A stretch of DNA of 64,000 nucleotides. Source: Kuschelorhynchus macadamiae. Taxonomy: Eukaryota > Arthropoda > Insecta > Coleoptera > Curculionidae. Both the position numbers and the translations under genes were made by a program. Shown one piece after another: positions 46,633 to 57,700 of the stretch. Under the pieces are notes generated by a model. The model was not told the origin of the DNA and did no database searches. It saw only the letters and a program-made list of their open reading frames with translations. The stretch is taken from NCBI GenBank assembly GCA_030620095.1, contig JAUTXW010002478.1, forward strand, positions 248,001-312,000, given 5' to 3'. Numbering within the stretch: the first letter of the stretch is position 1; every line of letters starts with the position of its first letter.

Positions 46633-47696
46633 ACAAAAATAATAACCGAAAATCTGTCTCAAAAATTCATTTCTCTTTAACTTGTTCCTGACACCAAAAT
46701 CAGCTATTTGGCTCTATAATTTAGCTGATTGGCATCGATTTTGGGTTTTTTATCCCTTATTCATTTGAAAGGCTATTCGTTTCTCTTCCGCCGATTGTTG
46801 CGGAATTTACAAATCCCTTAAAAATCTTACACCTGAAAATCGACAGGCTGTAAAATGGAATTTTCTGCTACCAAAATAGCCAGTGCCTTTTGTCGTTTGA
46901 CAAAATCATAAAAAAAAAAACAATTTGCTACAAATTCACCAAAATTCATACAAAATTACCTCCATTATATTCTCCTTAGTAAAAACATAACTTCACTCAT
47001 ATTCCAGCATGTATGATTTAGTTACTCTGAATCTGAACTGTACTATTTTAAAAGTTTTTTTTCTCACTACGAATTGCAATGAACAGGGATATCCATTATA
47101 ATTTGGTGACGGTTGGGTAAAAAAACGAAGTGAATCATCTTTTACTAATTTGTTAGAGCAGAAAAGGAAACAGACAAGACAAGCAAATATGCATTAAATG
47201 TGAGATAGAGAATATGCATTAAATTGTAAATAAGCCACCAAATGGTAAAATTGCAAAATATGCCAAAAATGCATATGATAGGTATTAGGGTACGCATAAT
47301 TTTTTTCCAGAAATAACCAAAAATTCTCTGACTTTTTGAAAAACTCCAAATTCCCCGACTTTTACCAGTTCTTCCGGTTTTCCAGTCGAATACGTACCCT
47401 GCTAAAATGACTCCTATATGATTCCTTAACAGTAACCCTCATCAAAAATTTCATTATTCCTTTTTGAATAATAAGGGGTCTCCCCGCATTTACACTTTCT
47501 CTCTATAACACTATCCCAAATCTAAGAATTGACTGAACATTAGCATAAACGCTTTTTAGTGTTTCCAGATCCAACTACACCTTTAATGGTCTTATTAAGT
47601 ACACATTTAAACATATTCTATGTCCCTCTCCAGTCTAAATGTTGATGAATGCAAATTCTCGGACAATGAAACATTCTGTTTAGTCCTGAAAATTCT

Positions 47697-47793
<97 letters not shown>

Positions 47794-48765
47794 ACATTGA
47801 GGATAAACATGTTGCTACTGAACCATTCTTGAGCCGCAGTTAGGCCCTGGTCGCACACTTTAATCACAATTTCCATGGAAACTAGAATCAACACTTTATC
47901 TTGTCCTCCATCTTAGGACCATTTTCTATTAGAAAATCCAGATTTTTATCAAACTCTATGTTTGGCAGAAATCAGAAAAAAACATCCAAGACAAGTGTTG
48001 CGGTCTGGTGATAGTAACTCGTGCCCTTTTGCTAAGTTTTTTCTTCAATTTGCCTTAACAATTTGCCAAACATTTTCAGGGCGTTGTACATTTTACGCGG
48101 GATCTTCGCTACTGTCACTGTCAATTGTCATTAGTCGTCTTGTCATCTGACGTTTCTCTAGCAGTGTTACCAATTTTCTTAAAACTTTCCTTTTAAAGTC
48201 TCGCCTGCCTTTGAGACACTGGTCACGGATCGTGAATTCAGAGCTGATATTCTTCGGATGGTCCTCGACTATTAACCGATTCAGATAGCGCGGTTGTATT
48301 CCGGGAACGGCGGGAGAATCCAACAGCTCAGAATGGAAAAGACCCCTGAAAGAATCCAAGTGCCGCGGTTGTGAAAATTCCTTTTTTTTTGTATATAGTA
48401 TAGAAAACTTGGTGGCCCTTTCGGTGCGGAGGTGGAAAATTTTCCGGAAAGATCTGAAAGAAAGTGGTTATGCGCATTACCGGAAACAGATTTGAGAGAA
48501 GTGTGAAGTGAACCCTAAAGCAATAAGAAGCATTGGTTAAAATTTTGATAATCAATTTTACTATATTCTTTAAAGGATACAACTATTGCTGTATAATCCT
48601 GGAAGTTGAGGACCCCCAAATGAGTTCAGCGCTGCAGTAGCTAGGCCGAAGTTGCTCGTGGATTTAATTATTGGTAAACATCCGTCAGAGGGGCGTGGCG
48701 ACAGACCAGTCGTGGGAATCGATACTTGGCACTTGTTTGATTACGTTAATTTTTTTTTATGTTAA
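46633..48765. other. CISD2 intron, otherwise non-coding
   Basis: Apart from the TA run, 48093-48359 on minus has an open frame (TIRDQCLKGRRDFKRKVLRK) without a known domain. Part of it (near 48310) is similar to 28040, so it probably belongs to a dispersed repeat. Confidence 0.45.
47699..47787. repeat. TA microsatellite, about 89 bp
   Basis: Long TA run in the CISD2 intron. Confidence 0.97.
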
Positions 48766-49044
48766 CTAATTGTCCACTGTTTCTATTTTCTTATGTACCT
48801 TTTCATAAGATTCTTTTGAAATCCCCTCTGGCTTGGAGAGTTTCTCCCTCATGGATTCAATTTGATTTTTGTCAGCTATTTCTTGGTAAAGCTTATTAAA
48901 TTCCTCTTCCCGCTTGGTGCATATGATTGGTGGTACCATATTGAACGGTTTAAGAACTTAACACCGATTTTTTAATTCCGCTTTTGCTGTATTTACATGT
49001 TTTAATTTCAAGCTGAGACACAACGTCATCACCCGACGCCATCT
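48766..49044 (-). pseudogene. Small unrecognised ORF (93 codons) with one internal stop, in the CISD2 intron
   Basis: ATG at 49044 in a good context (GAAGATGGC) to TAG at 48766. It is one frame interrupted only by a TAA near 48960. It reads MASGDDVVCLSLKLKHVN, KAELKNRC, stop, VLKPFNMVPPIICTKREEEF, then charged helices (SMREKLSKPEGISKESYEKV). The composition is that of a real, helical cytosolic or nuclear protein. I do not recognise it. Lack of introns plus the stop suggests a processed pseudogene. Confidence 0.5.
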
Positions 49045-49201
49045 TCTCGTGAGTCTTTTTGTGTTGAAATGAAAAACTGAAAATGTCATTTTATTAAAGT
49101 TTGCCCATTTATGTTTTTAATGGTCACCTTCAAAGTCACAGCCCAAATAACAGTCTGTAATAACTGAATTATCAGAATGGTATTATAAATTTTGCACTTA
49201 C

Positions 49202-49413
49202 GTTTTTACTTTTCCAACATCTACAGAATGCCGCTTTCTCAGTAATATCTTCAACATCGATAGAATCGACCACCTTAGGGTTGCTGAGTTGCACAGAGTG
49301 ATTGCATCTTCCAGAAACTCTTTTGTTTGCTTGTGGGCAAAAAGCTCTGTAAAAAGTGTAACCTAGGCCTGCTGTTAAAACTGTTGGAGGAACAAGGGAC
49401 AACCAGTCTTTAA
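49202..49413 (-). CDS. Cisd2: CISD2-type protein, internal exon (membrane anchor and first cluster ligands)
   Basis: Acceptor TTTTTATAG before 49413 (phase 1) and consensus donor GTAAGT after 49202 (phase 0). The exon encodes KDWLSLVPPTVLTAGLGYTF, the family's single transmembrane anchor. It then encodes a Cys-containing stretch (NKRVSGRCNHS), VVDSIDVEDITEKAAFCRCW and KSKN, which holds the first two cluster cysteines. The first exon (N-terminal lumenal part) must lie upstream on minus and was not recognised in the window. The intron to the last exon is 3558 bp and full of repeats. Confidence 0.93.
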
Positions 49414-49794
49414 CTATAAAAAGAAAATGAAACAACTATATAATATATATAAAAGTTAGTATTATAGGAGTTTAAATTTAAAACCACTTAACATTTGAAA
49501 AACAGATTAAAGGAACATAACATTTAAAGAGGTGTAATATAAAGGAGAGCTGAGTTACTATGCTAATACAATTTTTTTTTCATTTTCTCCACTGATCTGC
49601 AAATGGACTGATTTAAAGTACTGTTGTAAATCTTGCAGTTTTGATTACTTTAGCTTAGCTTCTTATTAAAGGAATATCACAAAATTTTTATAAAACATTA
49701 AAAGCCAGATACTACCTTTGGTCAAAGAGTTACAAAATATCAACAAACACAAAAATTTACCAAAAACTCATAGAACTAGATACAACTTTTATCA
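49414..49794. other. Upstream CISD2 intron, non-coding
   Basis: AT-rich; no exon recognised. Confidence 0.4.
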
Positions 49795-50386
49795 CCTCTG
49801 AAAAGCTGAGTTCAGTTCCTATCACTTTGGTTTTAAACTTATGTCATATCACCATTAATAAGGGTAGGATGATTGTTGACTCACGAAAGATTTAAATCGC
49901 TATATCTTCTGAACCCCTTTTCCGAATTGAATGAGCCTTGGCTTATTTAAAAGGGCATTTCAGGCTGTTTACGACTCGGATCGAGTGACACTCCGTACTT
50001 TTTCACGAATTTGTTAAATGGCGCTGTTTATAACGATTAAAATTTTTTTTCAATGTTCTTAAAATTTTTAAATGGAAGATTATACCTCTCTTACGATATT
50101 CTTAAAGAGTAATAAAATGTCAAAGTTTTGACGTAAACCGAATGTTTATTCGTTTTTAAGCTATTGCCAAATAATTGAAGTAATAGGTATTTTTCGGACG
50201 AAATGGTTAATAACGAGGCTATCGCAATTAAATTAAAATCTCCAGGAGCATTCCTAGACCCTTGCTGTTGAGGGAGGGGGGGCAAAAAAAATATGCTTTT
50301 TCAATTACAGTAATTTCGGTACAAATGTCGCTTCTGCTTTTTCGTAATTGTGTCTCCTAATTTGCATGACTCAACCACGATTTAAC

Positions 50387-50531
50387 CAGGGAACGTAGCC
50401 AGAAACTCAGTTCAGAGGGGGGGGGGCAAACCGTCAAACCGCAGGAAAATTAGGAAGAAAAATGCCTATATCAAAATATTTCGGAAGAGGGGAGGTCCAG
50501 ACCCCCTGGACCCTCCCTGAATACGTGCCTG
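50387..50531. mobile_element. Short hAT-like MITE
   Basis: It starts CAGGGAACGTAGCCAGAAAC and ends CTGAATACGTGCCTG (inward CAGGCACGTATTCAGG). The ends resemble those of the hAT copies at 34906 and 20758. No clear 8-bp duplication. A second hAT-like end (inward CAAAGGCGTCACTAAGAGG) lies near 50595, so two elements may be nested here. Confidence 0.5.
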
Positions 50532-51369
50532 ACTTAGCCAACTTCCTAATAAATTGAGGGAGCACACTTGCCCCCCCTCTTAGTGACGCCTTTGAAAATC
50601 TCGATTGTGCTGCTGCAAGCAAATCACATGATATCTGGGTGTGACAGATCGATGTGGGCCTCTGAGAGAAACCTCATTAGTCTAGCAAAGAAACCAAATA
50701 ATCAGCCAAATACAAAATATGGCGGTTGACCTCAAAATGCATTGAATTTTCAAGGTATTATTTTTTCGACATAGAAAAAATAATTTTTTTTTCGTTAAAC
50801 AAACTTTTTTGAAAGAGAAAAATAAAATATGAAAAAAAAACTAACTTTCCGATAACCTTAACGAAAAAAAACTTACTCGGGACATTTTTTCTTCGTCGGA
50901 AAATAAGAACTTGAAAAGTCGATCTGTTTTACTCCAGTTTCCTCTTAAAAATGACATTAGAGAACTATTGAGTCTAGTCAACGGACTATGAAAACAATAT
51001 TATTTTTGAATACTGGACATATTATGATTTATAGCTTTATTAAATTAATTAAAATGCAACAATAGTGCAATATTTATTGTTACTTTTGGCTTTCCTCTAT
51101 TCACATTTTATCTAGGCTTAGAGCTGGTCCAAACTTTAGCAACAACAACATAATAGTAAAAGTAACAAACACAAGTAAACAACAAAAACAGCACTTTGTA
51201 GGTAACTAGATAACAAAGAAAACTAAAAATTCTAATCTTCAATCGTCCGTCATTTAGTCTTCAGAGAGTCAATGAAACAGCAGTTTCAATTTATGGCAAT
51301 GAATTCATTATAACTATTTAGCAGAACTGCTAGAAGATGCGATGATCGCTACTAGAATGAAGATGTGGT

Positions 51370-51600
51370 ATTAGTATGATGATTGTCCCGCCCATTTTAA
51401 TACTGATGTCCAAAAATATCTTGACCAGCATCGTTGAATTGAATTTTCTTGTTCGGCTAGGTTTCCGGGTTTAACTTATTTGGATTTTTATTTATGGGGA
51501 ATGATCAAAAGTTTGGTTTATAAAAATCAACCAACGACCCAGGGAAACATTTTGAGAGGATCAAAATTGCCATAAACATTATATCAGAGGCAGAAAAAAC
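51370..51600 (+). pseudogene. mariner-like transposase fragment
   Basis: DDCPAHFNTDVQKYLDQ (second Asp block, near 51380) is followed after a stop by TYLDFYLWGMIKSLVYKNQP (near 51475), matching the LTPLDFFLWGxLKxxVY block of insect Tc1/mariner transposases. No N-terminal domain is present. Confidence 0.72.
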
Positions 51601-52135
51601 AGTCCCATTGAGTCTCTGAAGACTAAATCGATCTATATCATGGAAAATATTTTGTAGATTACAATTTTTAGTTTTCTTTGTTTTCTAGTTACCTACAAAG
51701 TGTTGTTAACTCGTGTTTTCGCGTTACTTTTACTGTTATGTTGTTCTTGCTTTGGCCGGTTGGCCTCTAAACAAGCTCAATATAGCAAAAATATCTATTA
51801 ATTCACTTATTTGTCAATAGCTTTTTTAAAAACTAATAAAGATGTCGTTGTGCGGTTTTCGGAAAAAAATCGTACTTTTATTACTTTTTCTTATTATTAC
51901 ACAAGAGAAGTATAACCTATTTAAAAAAATGGAAAAAAACTGTAATAGTTATCAACAACGCCATCTAACCAATTTGTGAAAAACTTAGAAGAGTAAGCGT
52001 AAGTTCATTCAATTTGGATAAGGGGTTCAGAAGATACAGCGACTTAAATCTTTTTTTAACAGCACCCCCACCTTTATTAAATGCGATATGCCAATGAGTT
52101 TAGAACCAAAGTAGTAGGAACTCAGCTTTCCAATG

Positions 52136-52474
52136 AGATAATTAAAATTATATCTTGTTCTGAGAGTTTTTGTAGAATTTTTGAAATGTATTGTTCACCC
52201 TAGAACCCCCGGAAAATCACTTATAAATTATATATTTTTATAACTACATACAAAAAAATCATAAAATGTTAGTATATAATAAAAAAACTCACAAAATAAA
52301 TCAAAATGTATTTAGAATTTAAACATCAAATCAGTGTACAATAATGTTGAAGATCCAAAAGAAATTGCTGACATATTTAGTAATACATTTTAAATATTAG
52401 TGACAAAATTGTAAATGGTAGATGTGACTGTCAAACAGACAACATAGGCAGGCGGATGCTTGGCATTTGCGTAA
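52136..52474. other. Non-coding
   Basis: AT-rich; nothing recognised. Confidence 0.4.
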
Positions 52475-53148
52475 CCCGTATAACCAAACGGTACAGATTT
52501 TTTTACTATATTTTTAATATATAGATTCGATACAGATTTTTTGATAAATAAGTAAACTATATAGCGTATTTATAGTTTAAATAAATATCTTATTTACAGA
52601 TTATTCGATATTTAAACTATACAGTAAGTATAAAGTTTAGCCTATATATATTTTTCCTATATAGAATATACAATTTCGTCTTGCAGTATACTTAAAGTAT
52701 TATTATATTACGAATATCTTATTAGTATAGATTCTGTACAGTCCTTCCTATAAAGCAACAAATATTTATGATGCTATACTTATGAGTTATTTATTCTATA
52801 CTAAACCGATACCCGAATATGATTCCCAGGGTACATACTAAGTTACGTTGAATTGTAGACAGGATAACGCATTAGTAAAGATTCTGTTTAGTTTCCTGTA
52901 CTAAAGCTATATTAAATCTATATTGATTCGGACTTGGATGCGCGTTCGCGCGTTAATTATAGTGAGGTTATGTTATTTAATGTTCCAAGTTCAAGCAATA
53001 CATTTACATTGTAAAAAATGAGTTCCTATTCTGTTTATGAGTTTATAGAGACAGGTGAAACGTGTGTGTTACCCACCAATTGGGTAAATGATGGACAGGT
53101 AATGTATAATACCTTTTTTTAACATAGTATCTTAAAATTTTAAACATA

Positions 53149-53363
53149 CCGTAAATCGGGGTTACTTTGCGCCTGTAGGGGTAACTACCCCACTGCGAAA
53201 AAGAGTTTAATTTACTTTCACTCTGAACTATAATGTTTTTGATAGTTTGTTTAATATTAACACAAACTTTGTTTATATAGTCCAGTGTATAAGTAAATTA
53301 AACTCTTTTTCTCGCAGTGGGGTATAGTTACCTCTACAGGAGCAAAGTAACCCCAATTTACGG
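53149..53363. mobile_element. MITE with about 70-bp inverted repeats in intron 1 of the DUF4806 gene
   Basis: TA duplications lie at 53147-53148 and 53364-53365. The ends are CCGTAAATCGGGGTTACTTT and, inverted, CCGTAAATTGGGGTTACTTT. The symmetry extends to TAGTTACCCC / AAGAGTTTAATTTACT. 215 bp, no coding. The TA duplication fits Tc1/mariner or pogo superfamily. Confidence 0.9.
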
Positions 53364-54597
53364 TATTATATATATGTACATTGTTTTGGTGAAATTAGCT
53401 ATCCTTTTACACTTGTTTTGTAAATTTTGCTTTTAAAGTGCAAATACACTAGCGCTCTGCGCCGCTCTTGCGCGGTGCTCGCCCTCCGATTAATTTGTTT
53501 TGTTGTTTTTTTGTTTTCAACTTGCGCGCAAACAGAAGAGAACTAAAAAAGCAAATCGAGACACATTTTATTTTTAATTTTATTTTTTAATACTTTTAAG
53601 GTGAAATATGACAGCAAAAAAGCCTCAGATTATGCTAAAAAGGGAAAACTTCCTTACAAAAAATGGCCAACGTACAAACCAACCAGCAAAACTGTTCGGT
53701 AAAGTATAAATATATGCCAAATACTAACTAATTTTATTTATTCTGATACACATAAACGTCTAAATTAAAATATAATAAATACTTAAAACAAAAAATAAGT
53801 CTTTTTGAGCAGATAGATCACAGATTACACAAATTATTGCGTAACGCCGCCAACCACCAGGAGTAATTTTTTATTCGACTTTTATCTTTTAAAATTAATA
53901 TTTTTTTTGCAGACTCCTATGATGCTGCTTATAAAGCAGAATCTGTGTTATTAGAGAAATCGGACTTGGGACACCACAGATATAGAGGCGATTACCCACC
54001 CCACACCCATTGTATCCAAAAAAAGGCGGCGCCCAATCCCTGCTACGATAGGAGAGCAGCTACTCCTCCAGGAGCTACTCATCTTCTAGTGAAGATGACG
54101 GTAATATGAAGCTACCAATATTTACACATGCTCACGGAGATAATGCTCAGAACAATAACCACTCTAACGTCATCGGAGACGATAACAGAGAGAATGGTGA
54201 GAATGATCTGAACAAAAATCAAATTCAAATATCCAATAATGAAGTAGAATTAGTTTCTGATGAAGGAGTTTCCATGCAGCAATTATCTTTAGCAACAGAA
54301 GGGCAAGTGAATGAATTAAAAGAATTAATAATTGCTCAAAACAGTCTTATTCAAGAACAGAATTTAAAAATTGAGAAACTTACCGAACTAGTTAATAATA
54401 TGGCAAAAAAACTTAAAAATACAAAGTTAAATAATGATAACACTGATGTAGTGACAACGGAAACCCGATGGATCTTTCCTATGGAAACGATTAGTAACGT
54501 TAAAGACCTTGAAGAGGATTTGAAAAAGGGAGATAATGGCGCTGTAAATGAATTTGTGAGTATAACAATAGTTATTTATGCAACAAGTGTGTAATAT

Positions 54598-54651
54598 TTT
54601 ACGCACTGTTTTTAAAATGGCAAACTTTACACGTCTTAAACAGTGCGTAAA
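54598..54651. repeat. 14-bp perfect inverted repeat in intron 3
   Basis: TTTACGCACTGTTT (54598-54611) and AAACAGTGCGTAAA (54638-54651). Small MITE-like hairpin in the intron; a third partial copy (TTTACGCACGG) follows at 54660. Confidence 0.8.
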
Positions 54652-55098
54652 GTGAGTAGTTTACGCACGGTTGTAGAAAAAATAATTTATTTTATGTCTT
54701 TTAGCTATTCGTTAAATAATTAAATACTTTTTATTTTTTAGAAATCTTTCTTGCTTCAGCTGGGCGGAACAACACTCAAAACATCAATTAAATTTATTAT
54801 AAAAGAAATTTATTCTTTGGAGTTGCAGCAAAAATTAAACTACTCTGGGCGTGAGAATAAATTTTCCACCAAAAATTTGTTACAAACAAAGTTAATTTTA
54901 GGTATAAGTTAATTTATATAAAAAAAAACTATTAAATTCTTAACAAAATATTCATTTTATTTTACAGAAGTTTTACAACGCAATACTAATAGAACCCATG
55001 TTGAAGTGATAAATGAATATATGTATCATCTGCAACATGTTACTGATCGAGTTCGTGCTACGTTGAAAAAACAATAGTTTTTTAAGACATATTATTCA

Positions 55099-55243
55099 TG
55101 GGTGACTCTGCAAAATGTCGTATGACATTTTTTTTGCAGGGTATAATAGCAATGAGATTTTTTATAACCGAATCTAAAATACGAGGTTTTAATACAAGAA
55201 AAAAACAAAAAAAAATCTCATACGAGGTTTTTCAGAGTCACCG
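55099..55243. repeat. MITE-like inverted repeat between the two convergent genes
   Basis: GGTGACTCTGCAAAATG at the left and, inverted, GGTGACTCTGAAAAACC at the right, with CGTATGA-type inner symmetry. About 145 bp. No clear target duplication. Confidence 0.65.
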
Positions 55244-55339
55244 ACAAAATATTATATTAATTTTATGGCAATATAAATATTTTTTATTTAACACAGAGTA
55301 TGATTTAAGGGTACAACAAAAAAATTGTTATTATTTTCA

Positions 55340-57465
55340 TTAATAAGGGGGAAGGCAGCACATTTTGCAAGTAATAGGATCTTCTGTTAAAGAAATTGTA
55401 GAAATTTCTTCAACAAAATATCCAATGAAAAAAGAAAAAAACTCATAAACTTCTCTATTGGTCTTTAAAAAAACTTTTGAAACTTTAAAAACTTGTCCAT
55501 TAATGACAATATTATCATTTTGTTTTTTAAAAAAATGTACTCTTATAATTTTTTTACTGGACAACATTATACAATTATCACTTTTCCGGTTGGCTCGAAT
55601 TTGAAAATTGTTAAATGAAGCAGTCAAAAATGTATTACTTTCTATAGAACGCGTCAAAGCTGGTATGTTATATCCTGCGGATTTCACTTTCCCAATTTTA
55701 TTTTTACATTCAGAATTATTTAGATTTAATTGTTTAAGTTCATTCATTCTATTGCTGATCTGTTGTAGTGGACGATTGAAGCTGTGCAGTTTATGTTTTA
55801 TAACTTTAATAAATGCTTCATATAAGTAACAACTGTTTTCATCTAGAGGGCCAAGGTAATTTGCATCTTCTGCCAAATGCAACAGTCCGTGGACATTGTA
55901 GGTAGCATTTTGTTTACCATAAAGAGTAATAAAATGTTTGACAAAATAAACAAGAAGAGAATGAGCATACTCGTTATATCTTCTAAAATGCAATGGCGAT
56001 GTTAAGATTCGAATTGCCAGGCTTAAAGACATAAAATGTTCAAATGTTTCCTTTGGCAGAACATTTCTCAACACTATTGGTCCTGTATAAAGTAAAAAAA
56101 CTCTACATTCTGATGCTTTTAGAAAATGTGCATATTTCAAGCTCCTTGGTTTCCGCTGAAAGTCCATGGGACTATAAGAATGACACATTTCTAGGTGCCG
56201 ATTAATATCAATAACTTTAGAAGCTTGTAATTTTTGTGGCCCGGGCTTGCCTATCTATATGTTTATAATTTTCTTTACTACACCTTCATCAACCAAATGC
56301 ATTTTGTCGACAGGAAATGTCCTTATCATGTCAATTGGGAGTTGTTGTAGAACACTGGGTTCTTTCTTCATGTGATGCCCAGTATCCTCTTCACCAGATG
56401 GCAACATCTTTCTAGCTCTGAAAGCTTCATCAGTTCTTGGTTCGGAACGGAGATCAGGATAAACTATTTTACTTTTATTTCCAGTAGCTACTGCTTCTCC
56501 TTTTATGTAACATTTTGAACAGCAGTAATATCCACCATGACTTTTAATTGCTTTAACAAAAGCCATAGCTGGTGCATCGCATATAATAGCCTTTACCTGA
56601 ACTGGATGAATATTACCATTCCATAAAAATCCATTTTATAATAGATCTTTAAGTTCTTCCACAAATTCCAATAAATAATTATTATAAGAATCGGGTTTTT
56701 GCAGGCCATTAAATATGCCTACCACAAAAACATCTGGTTTTCCATTAAATATATTGTTTATACTTCCTAAAATTGGCCAAAAGGTTGCTCCACCACTTGT
56801 GCTAATTGGCGTTCCATCCATATTAAACGACAGCTGCAAGAATGGTAATTTCAAATTTAATATATTGGTTCCAAAACATTCAAAACACGTATTAAGATAG
56901 TCCTTAATACCCAAATGAACATAATAACCATTATCCATACGACGAACTTTTACAGATCTGGGTGTTTTAAGCAAAGCTCTAGCATCCAATGGAAGATCAA
57001 CATGATTACCATATTTGACCAAAATTCGTAATAATTTGGAAACCTCAGTTAGCTGAATATTTCCATTTACTGCCCATTCACGCAATTTATCGGAGAATGT
57101 CTCTTGATCCAATCTCTGCTCATCAAACGTCTTTAACGACTGGTGAACCTGATGGGGATGATGTACCTGTACTACACGCTCCTTGATCTTCACAACTTAA
57201 ACTTGTATCGAAAATTATATTTTCTGTGGATTGATCTGTACTTATAGCCTCATTATTTATTGTGTCTTGTGGGTCTTGAACCGGAGCCGGCGTTTCTATA
57301 AAACAATTTTATTTTGTTTATACTTACATCTACCACCTATATAATTTGTTGATTATTACCATTAATTATCGTATCCATATTTCGGCGAGCTTTATATCCT
57401 CTAATTGAACTATCAGATCGGACATTTGCCCAACAACAACGCACTTTCCTTTTAATTTTTGGCAT
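55340..57465 (-). pseudogene. Large transposase-like protein, two exons, two stops and one frameshift
   Basis: Exon 1 is 57465-57360 (MPKIKRKVRCCWANVRSDSS, donor GTAATA). A 60-64-bp intron follows, then exon 2 from 57295 (ETPAPVQDPQDTIN). A frameshift near 57140 leads into a long open frame to 55340. That frame is broken only by TAA near 56636 and TAG near 56252. Landmarks: LPFLQLSFNMDGTPISTS, FWPILGSI, VKAIICDAPAMAFVKAIKSH, GGYYCCSKCYIKGE (Cys pair), PIDMIRTFPVDKMHLVDEGV, FLLYTGPIVLRNVLP, NVHGLLHLAEDANYLGPLD. The order 'mDGxPxxxS', 'CDAPA', 'H.GYY.C.KC', 'DxMHL' and 'YNVHxLLHL' is that of a transposase family widespread in insects and cnidarians. I recall it as EnSpm/CACTA-like. Acidic residues within these blocks are the candidate catalytic ones. 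Confidence 0.8.
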
Positions 57466-57555
57466 TTTATTAAATTTATTATTTCAAAATTGTCAATTAT
57501 TTTGCATGCAAAACGAAAAAATAACATAAAAGTCAGATTTTACACTTTAACACAT

Positions 57556-57700
57556 AACCGGCCGGTAGCCGAGAGAGTAACACCACCAACTGCAAGAAAA
57601 CGACTAATCTTCATTCTAGGACGCAGCGGTTCGAACCTCACCGGGGACTACAATAATCGACGAGGTAAGGTATTAAAATAAAAGGGCTTTTTCAGGATTT
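57556..57700 (+). repeat. tRNA-derived SINE-like segment
   Basis: A-box-like TAGCCGAGAGAGTAA (about 57568) and B box GGTTCGAACCTCA (about 57631) are about 60 bp apart, with pairing CCGGCCGGT/ACCGGGG at the ends. It fits a tRNA-Ser/Leu-like Pol III head, but the anticodon arm is degenerate. It could also be a lone tRNA pseudogene. It lies upstream of the minus-strand transposase gene inside the transposon. Confidence 0.55.

Larger units (their letters stand above)
49795..52135. mobile_element. Large imperfect inverted repeat around a mariner-like scrap
   Basis: The outer arms are 49795-50045 and, inverted, 51950-52135 (GGAAAGCTGAGTTC, TATCTTCTGAACCCCTT). The inner arms are 51120-51295 and, inverted, 51595-51760 (TAGTTACCTACAAAGTG, TTTAGTCTTCAGAGA). 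The left arm is interrupted by other repeats (50387-50600). The centre (51300-51595) encodes mariner-type sequence. It looks like a decayed DNA transposon with very long inverted ends, or a palindromic rearrangement of one. Confidence 0.7.
53018..55077 (+). pseudogene. DUF4806-type protein gene, five exons, with lesions in exon 3
   Basis: Exons: 53018-53098 (MSSYSVYEFIETGETCVLPT, phase 0), 53601-53698 (KLPYKKWPTYKPTSKTV), 53913-54555 (SYDAAYKAESVLLEKSDL; KKRRRPIP; SYSSSSEDD; a long Asn-rich part; a coiled coil near residues 200-240), 54742-54901 (SFLLQLGGTTLKTSIKFII) and 54968-55077 (VEVINEYMYHLQHVTDRV, TAG). The start 'short tryptophan-containing N-terminus then W-P-x-Y-K' and the C-terminal GGTxLKTxxxxII...L block are the hallmarks of insect DUF4806 proteins. 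Splice sites are canonical and phases fit, except around exon 3, which needs two or three frame changes. Function unknown; probably a DNA-binding accessory of the transposon. Confidence 0.7.

Noticed and set aside
48093..48359. 88-codon minus ORF in the CISD2 intron
   Set aside because: No domain, and part of it is similar to the non-coding segment near 28040, so it is more likely repeat DNA.
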